From positions 2,965,001 through 3,029,000 of the forward strand of contig NZ_CP046242.1 in NCBI RefSeq assembly GCF_023205095.1: a stretch of DNA of 64,000 nt, written 5' to 3'. A program made the position numbers and the translations under genes. This DNA comes from Bizionia sp. M204 (GTDB lineage Bacteria > Bacteroidota > Bacteroidia > Flavobacteriales > Flavobacteriaceae). The notes beneath the pieces were generated by a model. That model made no database searches. It was given only the letters and a program-made list of their open reading frames with translations, and was not told the origin of the DNA. The number at the start of each line of letters is the position of its first letter. Positions within the stretch are counted from its first letter, which is position 1. Shown piece after piece: positions 8,486 through 18,763 of the stretch.

Positions 8486-10823
8486 TCATCCAGCGTTTGG
8501 CTTCATTTCCAAAGGTATCCACAACCGTTAGCAAATGTTTTCCTTTTTGAGGAATAATTCCAAATTCATGGATATTTTGCGTACTCCCTAAAAACTGCTC
8601 ATTCAAATACCAAAATACGGTGGTTTCAGGTTTGGAATGTGCTATTTTTAATATGAGTTCATTAGTTTTTCCTCCAAAATCCTTCGGAAGGAAAATGGTG
8701 TTGTTATCATTGGGATACATGAATTGCATAGAAACGGCATTTTCTCCTAAACAATCTGCTCTAAAAGGTGGTAAGGGTTTGTAAAAGGGATTTTTGGTTT
8801 TATAATAATAAGCCATTAGTGGTGGTAATACAAACCACGATTTATGCGAAATATCGGCAATAGACTCACAGGAGGAATTCACTTGAAACTTCTCTAAATT
8901 ATCTAAATGAACCAATACATGATACGGACAAGGCTTGGTTTTTAATCCTGAAACTTGAATAAATTTTTGTTCTACCACATCACAATTTGGCGATGCACGA
9001 TGACCACTTTTTTTACAAATACTAACTTCCTGCATCTCATCAAACGGTTTTGAAAACCAATCGCTATGTGGTAATAGATTAAATACATCAAATAAAATGG
9101 GTGCAGCAGTTTGCACACCTACCAAGCCAGGTCTGCCCTCACCATCGGCATTACCAACCCAAACACCAACCACATAATCTTTAGTTGTTCCAATAGCCCA
9201 AGCATCACGGAAACCGAAACTAGTACCTGTTTTCCAAGCTATTTGTTTAGAGCCATCATAAAATTCCCAATTATCATCACCTTCTGGTCTGTTTACGGTT
9301 TTCAAACTTTCGTAGGTTAAATAGATGGAAGCGGCATCAATAAGCGTTTTATCGGCTGTTTTTTTTCCGAAGTCGACTGTTTGGGAGTTGATGAAAATGG
9401 GTTCCGTAAATTCGTTACTAAAATATTCACTAGATGTTTCCGAAAAATGATTTAGGGTTGAAGATAGCGCAGCATAACTCTTACATAAATCCCATAAATT
9501 ACTTTCAGCACCTCCTAAAATAAGCGATAATCCATAATAATTGGCAGATTCCGAAAGGTCTTTAAGCTCAAGTTTTTTTAGATATTGATAGAAGCGATCT
9601 AATCCAAATTCCTGCAACATTCTAACCGATGGCACATTTAAAGAGCGTGATAAGGCGCGACTAGCCGGTACGGCTCCATCATAAGTTTTGTTGTAGTTTT
9701 CGGGATTATAACTTCCATACTGTGTTGGTATGTCCGCAACTAATGTGTTTGGTAATAAATCGCCAGCATCCAACATGGCTGCATATAAAAAAGGTTTTAA
9801 AATACTACCCGTACTTCGTGGTTTATCAATAATGTCCACATCTTTTTGGTGTAATTTGTCTGTTGGTGTATTTCCAACATAAGCCAAAACCTTTCTGGTT
9901 TTAACATCTAAAACTAAAACAGCCGCATTGTGAATCCCGTTTTGCTTTAGTTGATTATAATGTGTTTTTACAAGTTGATTCACACGAACTTGTAAATGAT
10001 TGTCAACTGTTGTTTGAACGCGTTTTCCCGAATGTTTTGTCGCTACTTTTTGTAATAAATGTGGAGCCGTTTGTGGCAATGCATACGGTTTTTGCGGTAA
10101 ACCTTCGGCAATAGATAGTTGATAGGTTAAAGAATCAATAACAGCGTTGTCTCGTAATTTTTTGAGTAAACGATTGCGTTTATTACGTAATTGTTCTTGA
10201 TTTTTCCCAGGATAAATTAAACTTGGTGCATTGGGTAAAACAGCCAAGGTTGCATGTTCTGCCCACGATAATTGATTGGCATCGCGATTAAAATACCGCC
10301 AAGATGCGGCATCCAGTCCAACCACGTTTCCACCAAATGGTGCATTGCTGGCATAATAGGCTAAAATTTGATCTTTGCTTTCGCGAAGTTCTAAACGGGT
10401 TGCTAAAATAATTTCAATAACTTTTTCAAAGTAGGTTCTATTTTGGCCTTTTCGGGATAAACGGATTACTTGTTGTGTGAGTGTGCTTCCACCACGTTTA
10501 ATACCGTTAGATTTTAAGTTCTCTTTAAAGGCTTTAAAAATAGAAATTGGATTAAAACCAGGATGTTTGTAGAAATAGGCATCTTCAAAAGCAATAATAC
10601 AGGTTTTAAATTTTTCTGGAATAGAATCGTTGTGTGGAAATCGCCATTGACCATCACGTGCAATTTGTGCACCTAAAAGACGATTGTTTTGGCTAGTAAT
10701 GACTGTCGCTGTTGAATCTGTAAATAATGGATTGGGTAAACAGAAATAATAGGCAATAAGTAATAGGAATACTATTACCGATTTTATTTTGTTTGCTTTT
10801 ATGTAAGATATAATCTTCTTCAT
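8472..10823 (-). CDS. pbpC: Penicillin-binding protein 1C
   Basis: This is a bifunctional peptidoglycan synthase of class A type. The 783-aa protein has one N-terminal membrane anchor (about 14-31). The GT51 glycosyltransferase domain carries FEDAYFYKHPGF and RGGSTLTQQ. The transpeptidase motifs are SILK (SxxK), SLN (SxN) and KTGTS. A C-terminal BiPBP_C-type domain distinguishes PBP1C from PBP1A and PBP1B. It is the last gene of an operon beginning with alpha-2-macroglobulin, a pairing known in many Gram-negatives and thought to link envelope defence with wall repair. Confidence 0.95.
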   Translation of the reverse strand: MKKIISYIKANKIKSVIVFLLLIAYYFCLPNPLFTDSTATVITSQNNRLLGAQIARDGQWRFPHNDSIPEKFKTCIIAFEDAYFYKHPGFNPISIFKAFKENLKSNGIKRGGSTLTQQVIRLSRKGQNRTYFEKVIEIILATRLELRESKDQILAYYASNAPFGGNVVGLDAASWRYFNRDANQLSWAEHATLAVLPNAPSLIYPGKNQEQLRNKRNRLLKKLRDNAVIDSLTYQLSIAEGLPQKPYALPQTAPHLLQKVATKHSGKRVQTTVDNHLQVRVNQLVKTHYNQLKQNGIHNAAVLVLDVKTRKVLAYVGNTPTDKLHQKDVDIIDKPRSTGSILKPFLYAAMLDAGDLLPNTLVADIPTQYGSYNPENYNKTYDGAVPASRALSRSLNVPSVRMLQEFGLDRFYQYLKKLELKDLSESANYYGLSLILGGAESNLWDLCKSYAALSSTLNHFSETSSEYFSNEFTEPIFINSQTVDFGKKTADKTLIDAASIYLTYESLKTVNRPEGDDNWEFYDGSKQIAWKTGTSFGFRDAWAIGTTKDYVVGVWVGNADGEGRPGLVGVQTAAPILFDVFNLLPHSDWFSKPFDEMQEVSICKKSGHRASPNCDVVEQKFIQVSGLKTKPCPYHVLVHLDNLEKFQVNSSCESIADISHKSWFVLPPLMAYYYKTKNPFYKPLPPFRADCLGENAVSMQFMYPNDNNTIFLPKDFGGKTNELILKIAHSKPETTVFWYLNEQFLGSTQNIHEFGIIPQKGKHLLTVVDTFGNEAKRWMTISE

Positions 10824-10831
10824 GTAGACTC

Positions 10832-11146
10832 CTACTCTCGTAGGAATTCGTATTCCCGTTCCACTTTACAAATCCGAACGTGATACCAATTATACCAGTG
10901 TTCACGACCTTTCTGTTGCGCAATTATATGTTCACTTTCTTGTTTCCAATTTTTAATGGCATCTAAACTTTCCCAATAGCTAACGGTTATACCCAAACCG
11001 TCTCTGGCGGATTCTATGCCAATAAATCCGGGTTGTTGTTTGGCAAGTGTCTCCATTTTTTCTGCCATTTCAGGATAACCTCCAATACAGTCTGTTTGTG
11101 TTGAGGTGAAAATAACAGCGTAATAGGGTTTAAAGTCTTTACTCAT
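10832..11146 (-). CDS. Antibiotic biosynthesis monooxygenase (ABM) domain protein
   Basis: This 104-aa protein fits the dimeric ferredoxin-like ABM fold: a strand YYAVIFTS, a helix YPEMAEKMETLAKQQ, then GFIGIESARDGLGITVSYWES and a helix ending in HIIAQQKGREHWY. Related proteins of this type (heme-degrading or quinol-type monooxygenases) act without bound cofactors, but the substrate is unknown. The gene overlaps DUF2071 upstream by 4 bp and leads into pbpC after 8 bp, so it is part of the same operon. Confidence 0.8.
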   Translation of the reverse strand: MSKDFKPYYAVIFTSTQTDCIGGYPEMAEKMETLAKQQPGFIGIESARDGLGITVSYWESLDAIKNWKQESEHIIAQQKGREHWYNWYHVRICKVEREYEFLRE

Positions 11147-11865
11147 AATTGTAGTTTCTTTTTATCCCAAGTTAGCACTTGAACACCTTTAGAATAGTGA
11201 ACTTTATCAGGCTTATTATTTACTAATTGATTGAATTTAGGATACGCTATTTCTAATTTTTTGATCGTAATAGCTTGCATTGGCCATTCTTGATGATGTA
11301 CATCGTATTCAATTATTTTATTTTTATGTTCTTGATGAACAGCATAACGTTCGGTTAACCAGATATCAGTTTCATCTTTAATAATAGGGTCACTTCCTAT
11401 TCTGTATTCCATATAAAATGAATCGTTATTTTTTTTGTTGTTAGATTCATAGCTATAGCCTGTTCGTTTCATTTTAGAATACTGATAAGGGAATTTGGAT
11501 ATGGTTTTTAAAAGTTTGCACGAGGACCGTTTGCTCCCTTCCATATTTAAAAAATAAACACTTGGTTTTTCATTACAAATGGTATAAACCCTAATATTTA
11601 TCTCGTGAAAATCGGAAATGTGAGGTAGTTTTGGCAGACTTCTAATGCCAATATGATTCATGTTGAAAGCGACTAAACTAATCCATGTTTCGCCATTTAT
11701 AGTATTTAATTGAATGCCTTTAGGTAGAAAGGGTTTTATGGATTTCGAAGATACTTTCCAATGTAAAAAAATAGCATCGTTCCATTCTTGATAAAATTTC
11801 CAAGAACGGGAAGGAACTTCAAAAGTTCGATGTTTAGTATGCTTTAATATGGTTTTAGCTTGCAT
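11143..11865 (-). CDS. DUF2071 (YqjF-like) family protein
   Basis: This 240-aa protein matches the DUF2071/YqjF family, recognised from the opening WNDAIFLHWKVS, the LPKGIQLNTINGETWISLVAF segment region, and the pattern of aromatic beta strands. The family is of unknown function, related in fold to acetoacetate decarboxylase-like proteins. There is no signal peptide, so it is probably cytoplasmic. Its start overlaps the alpha-2-macroglobulin stop by one base (TAATG) and its end overlaps the ABM gene (ATGA), so translation is probably coupled through the whole operon. Confidence 0.8.
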   Translation of the reverse strand: MQAKTILKHTKHRTFEVPSRSWKFYQEWNDAIFLHWKVSSKSIKPFLPKGIQLNTINGETWISLVAFNMNHIGIRSLPKLPHISDFHEINIRVYTICNEKPSVYFLNMEGSKRSSCKLLKTISKFPYQYSKMKRTGYSYESNNKKNNDSFYMEYRIGSDPIIKDETDIWLTERYAVHQEHKNKIIEYDVHHQEWPMQAITIKKLEIAYPKFNQLVNNKPDKVHYSKGVQVLTWDKKKLQL

Positions 11866-14800
11866 TATTTTTCAACAGTAATCCATTGTCCTTTATTTCG
11901 CACTAAATAATCATTGTCATACATAGCTTCCGCTTGAATGCCAGGTAAATAATAGGTTCCTAAAAAGGACGCATTCAGCATAATATGAAAAGTTTTACTG
12001 CCTTGCTTTCCTTTTTGTGGCAAATCGAAATAGTAGTTCACCTCATTATCACGAATATCGGTATAACGTGCTTGACTCGTAGTTGCCGCACCAAAATCGG
12101 TAAAACGGGTATTAATGACTTCCCAACCAGATGGGAATAATTGGGTGAGTGCCACATCGTTTATATTTTCATTTTTAAGATTGCTAACTGTAATGCTTGC
12201 CACAAAATCCTGACCTTGTTTTAAATTGGAAATATTAATTTTAGAGCCAGTTAAATCTTTATAGTTGACGGAAACATTCAATCCACGTTGTTCTGTGAGC
12301 TCTTGACCAAGTGGAAGTTTCCCAGAGTTAAGCACGCGTACATACACCAAATTGGCTTTTTTATTTGTGAATGTTAATTCATTTGAGCCATCATATATCG
12401 GTAAATCACGTTGCGCAATAGCCGATTTGGATTGGATAGTTTCAGATTTCCCGTTGATAGTGTACGTAAGATTTAAATCTTTGCCACCATTGGCTTCCAC
12501 CATTTTTGCCATAGCCAACAAGCTATAAGCTGTTGTTTGGGTACTCATCCAGCGGTTGCTCGATAAATCATTCGCTACATATTCTGCTAACTCACGTTGT
12601 TGTGGGTTTTTAGTCAGCACCATAGTTTCCAAAGCCATGGCACGATTTCTATCTACCGATCCGTAGGTGTAGTAATTATATTTTGGTGGTTGGAAATTAA
12701 TATTAGCTGTTTTTGAAATAGCCTGACTCGCCTCATTTTGTCCAGCCAACGCATAAGCTGCTGCCAAACGCCATTTAGCTTCGTTGGATATTTCAGAAAA
12801 CTCACGTAACCGGTTCATTGCCGCTAAATCTGCTTGTCCAGCTAAAGCCAATGTGTAAAGTCGGTAGGCTTGTGCTAAATCTGAATTATAGGTTCCGTAA
12901 CTTGGTCGCCAATCACGAGCCGCTTGTTTTTGATAGGATATCCAATTGTTCTTAAATGTTAATGGTAACACATAGCCTTTCTTTTCTGCTTCTAGCATAA
13001 AGTGACCAGCATAACTGGTGGACCAATCGTTTGTAGTGTTTTCGCCCATCCAATAACTCATGCCGCCATTAGGCATTTGAAATTGCGCCAAACGCTTGAT
13101 GCCACTTTCAATGTTTTTCTGAATGTCTTGTTTTTTGTTTAGTGTTAAATCGAAAATATCATTTAAATATAATTGTGGAAAAACACCTGATGTGGTTTGT
13201 TCTAAACAGCCATGTGGATATCTTATTAAGAATTGTAAACGTCTTGTGAAATCCATAGGTGGCAACGTTGAAAACTCTACCGTAGCCGAATTGGTTCCTA
13301 TTTCACCAAAGGTTGTAAAGGTTAGTGTTTCTGAAGCATTTGCAGCAACCGATTTGTCAAGAGGTTTGGATGAAATCGGATTCGGGTTCATCACATCAAT
13401 CTCAACTTTATAGGTCGATTTTTCGCCATTACCTTTGGCAATAACTTCAATAGTATTAAAGCCTTTTGCTTGACTGACATCCAATTCAAAATAGCGCATT
13501 TTTTCGTCTGGCTTATCGAAGGTGATATTTTGTGTTTTTTCGCCAACTACAGAAATCCCATTGCTTAATTTCAAGCTGATTTCTACATTTTTCACTTTGT
13601 TTTCCATAGCAAAAACGGTCACAGGAAGGGTTACTTTTTCACCTGGACTTAATTTTCTTGGTAAAGAAGCTAAAACCATAAGCGGTTTTTTCACCTGAAC
13701 CGATTTATCTACACTACCATAGGCTTCGTTGTTTGCGTTTCCAGCGACAACCATGGTCCGAACTGCTCCAATATAATTTGGTAGTTTAAGCGTGTGCGAT
13801 TTGTTTTCGCCCGCCTTCAAACTAAAAGGTCCTAAATACGTTACAACCGGTTTAAAGCGATTGGCTTTTTTGTTTTTACCTGCTACAGCATTTCCATCAC
13901 CACCAATTGCGAAAACCTGATCGATACTTCCAGAATAGGCGCCAATTATAGCATCAAAAATATCCCAGGTTTTAACGCCTAAAGCTTCACGTGCATAAAA
14001 TTCGTCCCACGCATTTGGTGTTTTAAATCGCGTTATATCTAGCAAGCCTTCCTCTACCATGGCAATGGTGTAGGTCATGGCTTTGTTATTTTTTTCGGAA
14101 ACCGTTACCTTAAATTCCTGTTCTGGTTGTAACACCTCCGGCATTTTAAGTTGAGGTTCCAATTTGGTGTTTGGATCTTCAACCATTAATGGAATAACAC
14201 CAAATAAACGAATTGGTAAATCGTTTGCCGTTATAGCATGCGGCTGCAAAAGTGAAATATTAATAAATACGTTTGGTGCCATTTCGGGCGTAATTGGAAT
14301 GGTTACTTTGGTTTCGCCTGGAAGCGTTTTTGCCCATTTGGTTTCTAAGACTTCCGTACCGTTTTCTACACTTACCAACGCACGACCTTCACTACCAGAA
14401 TTAAATGTAATGGTAGCCATTTCGCCAACATTATAGGTTTCTTTATCTGCGGAAAATACTAACATTTTTGCGGCTTCTTTATCGCTAGTCGGTGCTTTTT
14501 GCCACCAGTTTTTATAAAAGTAAGCTGTACGTCCAGTAGCATGACCACTTACGGGATCGATAACTCGAATAAGGTAACGTCCACCTTCTTCGTCTGGAAT
14601 TTTTATATTGAAACTTCCTTTGCCTTGGGCATTGGTGTTTACTTTACTATCTAAATACGGTCTGTGATAATTACTGGATACGTAACTGGACAGATTATCT
14701 TCAGAGGCATTCCACCACCAACGCCATTCAATTTTATAGATTTTTACTTCCAAATTATTGCGTTGAATAGGTTTTCCATCTTTATCTACAACCACCACAT

Positions 14801-17438
14801 CAAAGGTTTGATTTTCATCTGTAAAAAAGGAACCATATGCTTTTGGTTCTGGCGATTGTAAACCGACAAAGGACTCGTAAGGTGCAAAAGGCATGGTGAA
14901 TGCATCCATTGAAAAATCGCCGCCATTTTCAAAAGCACGTACTAAAAACTGCACGTTTAACATGCCAGGCGCATTTTTGCCAACCTCTAATTGATTGTTT
15001 ATTTTTGCGATGCCTTCGGCATTCACATTCCCTTCAAAAACGGTTAATTCTTCGGTTTCAAATTCGCGTGTTGGATCGGAAAATATGTAGTTTTTGTAAT
15101 TTTTGAATCCGGAGTTGGAACTGCTAATTTTCGCTTTAATTTCAGCTTTCAGATTTTTTCCAACTGCGCCATGCAGCCATTTTACATCTAGCGTTCCTGC
15201 TAGTGGCTGATTGTTGGTTAAAATCTCGTTTTCAAAATCGACTTTAATTTTAAGACGATTTGGTTTAACAGTTTCAATCTTTAATGTTTTATAAAATGTA
15301 GCACCACCAACGGAAACTTTGGCGCTGTAATTTCCGGTTTTATCCTCTGTGTTTGTAGGAACTGTAAATCTGTAAAAATTATTAAGGTTGTCGGTTGTGA
15401 TATTTTTGTATGTCAGTTTTCCATTTGGATCTGTTATTTCTAATTTCACAGGATGTGCTTTTGGTAATTTATTCGCTTTATCATTCAACATAAAGGTTAA
15501 ATGAAGTGTGTCTCCAGGACGCCAAACACCACGCTCGCCATACAAATAGCCTTTAAGTCCACGTTGCATTTTATGACCAGAAACATCAAATTTACTTAAG
15601 GAAAGTGAGTTGCCATCCGCTAGTTTTAAATACGAGGTATTACTGCCTTTTTTTACAATGGCAAAAGCTGCATGCTTATCCGCATCAATGGTTAATAAGC
15701 CTTCCGAATCTGTGAAAAGTGTTACCATTTCCTGTTGCTGAAAATTGTAAAGCGTTACGGATGCATTGGCTTCAGGATTGGTTGTTAAAATATTGGTAAC
15801 CGCAAAATAATAGGAGTTATTCTCGCCACGTTTGGCAATCACACCCAAATTGGAGGCGAGTAAATTTTGAGATACAATGCGGTTTTCATTATAATAAGCT
15901 ACATGACATGGATTTTCGCGCTCACGCCAGTTATAAGGGTAGTTTTTGTAATTGTAAATTAAATTATCCCAATAGGCTTCTTCCCGTAAATCGTCATCCT
16001 CGGTGTAGGATTCCTCGTTGTAATCATTACCATAATAATCATCCTCATAGTAGTAATCGTCATAATCATCATGGTTTACTGCGGCTGTTTCGTTAGCACT
16101 ACAATCGTATAACGAATAATCTTTATTGAAGCTCAATTCTACCCGGTAAATGGCTCCAGGATCGGCCGTAAAGAATTTGGATAAATCAATGCTATAAGCA
16201 CGCCATTTTCCGGTGTTTTCAGCTGCCGATTGTAGTTCTATAGTTTGTTTCGCAATCCTGCGACCTACTTGCCGGATATTATAAGAGTTGTTACTATCTA
16301 AATTATTTTCCTGTAAAAACTGTAATATATTATCTTGATATATCTTAATAATACGGACATCGACCGCTTTTAGGTTTACCGCTTCAAAATTAAATTTAAG
16401 CTGCTTGGAATTTGGTAGAATACTTCCATTACTAATTAAACGAACTTGTGGTTTTAAGTTTTCAAAAGTAATTTTTTCTGAAAACGGTTTCTTCAATTTA
16501 AAACCATCTGTATTGGATATCCCTTGAAAAATATCTACTTGAATATCACCAACTAATTTGCTTTCTGGGTAGACTTTTAAAATATTTCCTTCAACAATAA
16601 ATTTGGGGTTTTTGCTTTTTTCAATGGTTACTAAACCATCAAAATTTTGCTGTTTTTTAAGCGGATCCGAGAAGTTAATGGATACGTATTGCTCGGGTAA
16701 CTGAATCACTTCCACATCCACAATGGTGAAATTATTGATGCCAGGAATTGTCAAAGTGTTTTCACCTGTATTGTCAGCATTAATGGCTTCACCTTGCCAT
16801 TTAACTAAAATTTCAGAATCCTCTATTTTTCTATGAATACTGTCAATTTTGAATTCAAAAACGCGTGATGTTTGGTTGTATTCATTAAAAACTACCTGTA
16901 AGTTTTTGCCATTTTGTGAAGCTTCTACTAATTGTTTAGCTTGCTTTAAGGAGATGACATCGGAAGCACGCAAAACTGCTTCAACATACTGCCATTCCTT
17001 GCTGTAAGATTGCAAATTAGTGGTATTAATCGTAAAATTTGGCGTGATGGTTTTAAACTGAAAGGTGTAATTGCCAAAGTAATTGGGAATGTCTGGATAG
17101 ATTTTTTTGAGTTTAACGGTAACGGTATATTCTGTAGAAGGATCTAGGGGTTCATCTGGTGTAAATAAAAGAGATTGCTGATTAACCACCATCAATTTAC
17201 CGGTAACATGTGGTGAAACCTTTACAATATCATCCAGTATTTCCTGTCCCATTTCCCATTTTTCAACCGGTTTGGTTAGGTTAATTTGAATTGGGTCTGC
17301 AATAGAGTTTAAACCCGATGTGGTATAGCTTATGTATTCGCGAAATTTAAAAAGATTATCTGTTTCGGTATCTTCCTTTTTACAAGACGCCAAAACTAAT
17401 AGGATGACAATGAGGGTTACGATTTTTTTAAATAACAT
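11865..17438 (-). CDS. Alpha-2-macroglobulin family lipoprotein
   Basis: This large (1857-aa) periplasmic protease trap begins with a lipoprotein signal (ILLVLASCKKED, lipidated Cys about 19). It continues through MG-type beta domains, a bait region and the thioester motif YPHGCLEQT near residue 1410, then alpha-helical toroid repeats (NGGMSYWMGE region) and a C-terminal receptor-like domain. CLEQ is the reactive thioester form. A block at about residues 453-484 is unusually rich in Asp, Glu and Tyr. It starts a four-gene operon ending in pbpC. Bacterial homologues are proposed to trap proteases that reach the periplasm. Confidence 0.92.
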   Translation of the reverse strand: MLFKKIVTLIVILLVLASCKKEDTETDNLFKFREYISYTTSGLNSIADPIQINLTKPVEKWEMGQEILDDIVKVSPHVTGKLMVVNQQSLLFTPDEPLDPSTEYTVTVKLKKIYPDIPNYFGNYTFQFKTITPNFTINTTNLQSYSKEWQYVEAVLRASDVISLKQAKQLVEASQNGKNLQVVFNEYNQTSRVFEFKIDSIHRKIEDSEILVKWQGEAINADNTGENTLTIPGINNFTIVDVEVIQLPEQYVSINFSDPLKKQQNFDGLVTIEKSKNPKFIVEGNILKVYPESKLVGDIQVDIFQGISNTDGFKLKKPFSEKITFENLKPQVRLISNGSILPNSKQLKFNFEAVNLKAVDVRIIKIYQDNILQFLQENNLDSNNSYNIRQVGRRIAKQTIELQSAAENTGKWRAYSIDLSKFFTADPGAIYRVELSFNKDYSLYDCSANETAAVNHDDYDDYYYEDDYYGNDYNEESYTEDDDLREEAYWDNLIYNYKNYPYNWRERENPCHVAYYNENRIVSQNLLASNLGVIAKRGENNSYYFAVTNILTTNPEANASVTLYNFQQQEMVTLFTDSEGLLTIDADKHAAFAIVKKGSNTSYLKLADGNSLSLSKFDVSGHKMQRGLKGYLYGERGVWRPGDTLHLTFMLNDKANKLPKAHPVKLEITDPNGKLTYKNITTDNLNNFYRFTVPTNTEDKTGNYSAKVSVGGATFYKTLKIETVKPNRLKIKVDFENEILTNNQPLAGTLDVKWLHGAVGKNLKAEIKAKISSSNSGFKNYKNYIFSDPTREFETEELTVFEGNVNAEGIAKINNQLEVGKNAPGMLNVQFLVRAFENGGDFSMDAFTMPFAPYESFVGLQSPEPKAYGSFFTDENQTFDVVVVDKDGKPIQRNNLEVKIYKIEWRWWWNASEDNLSSYVSSNYHRPYLDSKVNTNAQGKGSFNIKIPDEEGGRYLIRVIDPVSGHATGRTAYFYKNWWQKAPTSDKEAAKMLVFSADKETYNVGEMATITFNSGSEGRALVSVENGTEVLETKWAKTLPGETKVTIPITPEMAPNVFINISLLQPHAITANDLPIRLFGVIPLMVEDPNTKLEPQLKMPEVLQPEQEFKVTVSEKNNKAMTYTIAMVEEGLLDITRFKTPNAWDEFYAREALGVKTWDIFDAIIGAYSGSIDQVFAIGGDGNAVAGKNKKANRFKPVVTYLGPFSLKAGENKSHTLKLPNYIGAVRTMVVAGNANNEAYGSVDKSVQVKKPLMVLASLPRKLSPGEKVTLPVTVFAMENKVKNVEISLKLSNGISVVGEKTQNITFDKPDEKMRYFELDVSQAKGFNTIEVIAKGNGEKSTYKVEIDVMNPNPISSKPLDKSVAANASETLTFTTFGEIGTNSATVEFSTLPPMDFTRRLQFLIRYPHGCLEQTTSGVFPQLYLNDIFDLTLNKKQDIQKNIESGIKRLAQFQMPNGGMSYWMGENTTNDWSTSYAGHFMLEAEKKGYVLPLTFKNNWISYQKQAARDWRPSYGTYNSDLAQAYRLYTLALAGQADLAAMNRLREFSEISNEAKWRLAAAYALAGQNEASQAISKTANINFQPPKYNYYTYGSVDRNRAMALETMVLTKNPQQRELAEYVANDLSSNRWMSTQTTAYSLLAMAKMVEANGGKDLNLTYTINGKSETIQSKSAIAQRDLPIYDGSNELTFTNKKANLVYVRVLNSGKLPLGQELTEQRGLNVSVNYKDLTGSKINISNLKQGQDFVASITVSNLKNENINDVALTQLFPSGWEVINTRFTDFGAATTSQARYTDIRDNEVNYYFDLPQKGKQGSKTFHIMLNASFLGTYYLPGIQAEAMYDNDYLVRNKGQWITVEK

Positions 17439-17532
17439 ATACGATTAATTTTTGTTGAATAAATATGACTGATGTTCTTCCTAACGTTTTTAGACTAGGA
17501 AATTTTGAGTGTTAGGGTAGTTTAGGCTGCAA

Positions 17533-18642
17533 TTAATTTTCATTGTCTTTGTAAATACCGATGGTTAATTCTCCTTGGTCATTCATAGAAGCGCGATACA
17601 TGCCAGCTGTGTTAAATTCCATTACCAAATTTCCATATTTGTCTACCGCAATAATCCCGCCATCTCCACCAAGTTCTGGAACTTTTTTCTGGATAACCTC
17701 GCGTGCAGCCTCTTGAAGCGTAAGACCTTTATAATCCATTAAAGCTGAAATATCATGAGCTACCATAGCACGAATAAAAAATTCGCCCCAACCTGTACTA
17801 GAAACGGCACAAGTATTATTATTGGCATAGGTTCCTGCCCCAATAATTGGTGCATCGCCTATACGTCCCCAACGTTTGTTAGTCATACCACCTGTTGAGG
17901 TTCCCGCTGCTAAATTGCCATTTTTATCTAAAGCCACACAACCCACAGTTCCAAATTTTGAATCTTTAATGGTGGCATCATAAAAAGCAGATTTATTATC
18001 TATTTCTTTTTTGCTAACTCTGTTTGCAGGTGCTTTTTCTTCGCGTTCTTTCAAACGTTTTAAACCATTAAATCTGTTCTCCGTAAAAAAGTAAGTAGAG
18101 TCTACAATTGTTAACCCTTGTTCTTGGGCAAATGTTTCGGCACCTAAACCAGATAGCATTACGTGTGGTGATTTTTCCATGACAGCACGTGCTAAATTTA
18201 TGGGGTTTTTTACTGTTTTAGTTCCAGCTGAGGCTCCAGCATTTAAGGTTTTTCCATCCATAATAGATGCGTCCAATTCATTGGTTTCGGCATGGGTGAA
18301 CACAGCGCCTTTTCCTGCGTTGAATAGTGGCGAATCTTCTAAAATATTAATCGTTTTTTCAACAGCATCCAAACTACTTCCTCCGTTACTTAATATTTTG
18401 TGGCCTACGCGAATGGCTTCTTCTAGTTTGGCTTCGTAAGCAGTTTCATCTTCGGCCGTCATATTTTTTTTCAAAATTGTTCCAGCACCGCCATGAATAA
18501 CTATAGCAAATTTGTTTACCTGTAGTTTGGTGCTATCTATAACTTCTGGATTATTCAGATTGGAAATGGCTTCAAGCTCCTCTTTACTTTTACAGTTGAA
18601 AAATAAAATTAAAAGAATTAAAACATATAAGAGGTTTTTCAT
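17533..18642 (-). CDS. Isoaspartyl peptidase / L-asparaginase (Ntn hydrolase), lipoprotein
   Basis: This 369-aa N-terminal-nucleophile hydrolase has a lipoprotein signal (LILLILFFNCKSKEE, Cys17), so it is probably periplasmic and membrane-anchored. The proenzyme features are clear: VIHGGAGTILKK near the start, a variable linker, then the autocleavage site KFGTVGCVAL with the nucleophile Thr near residue 232, and STGGMTNKRWGRIGD around the substrate pocket. It degrades isoaspartyl dipeptides or asparagine. It sits 94 bp upstream of the macroglobulin gene on the same strand and may share its transcript. Confidence 0.9.
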   Translation of the reverse strand: MKNLLYVLILLILFFNCKSKEELEAISNLNNPEVIDSTKLQVNKFAIVIHGGAGTILKKNMTAEDETAYEAKLEEAIRVGHKILSNGGSSLDAVEKTINILEDSPLFNAGKGAVFTHAETNELDASIMDGKTLNAGASAGTKTVKNPINLARAVMEKSPHVMLSGLGAETFAQEQGLTIVDSTYFFTENRFNGLKRLKEREEKAPANRVSKKEIDNKSAFYDATIKDSKFGTVGCVALDKNGNLAAGTSTGGMTNKRWGRIGDAPIIGAGTYANNNTCAVSSTGWGEFFIRAMVAHDISALMDYKGLTLQEAAREVIQKKVPELGGDGGIIAVDKYGNLVMEFNTAGMYRASMNDQGELTIGIYKDNEN

Positions 18643-18719
18643 AAGTAATGACTTTTAAATGAGAACTGAAAGTTAACAATTTTTAAAACGTTTCACTTTA
18701 GTAAGGCGACATTTATTAG

Positions 18720-18727
18720 TATATTTG
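18720..18727 (+). promoter_or_regulatory. Candidate -7 promoter element of the ALDH gene
   Basis: TATATTTG followed by C is a perfect match to the Bacteroidota -7 consensus, 36 bp ahead of the ATG. The -33 region is not clear. Confidence 0.55.
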
Positions 18728-18763
18728 CGAATAGTAAGAATAATAATTAAAAAAAATAGATTT

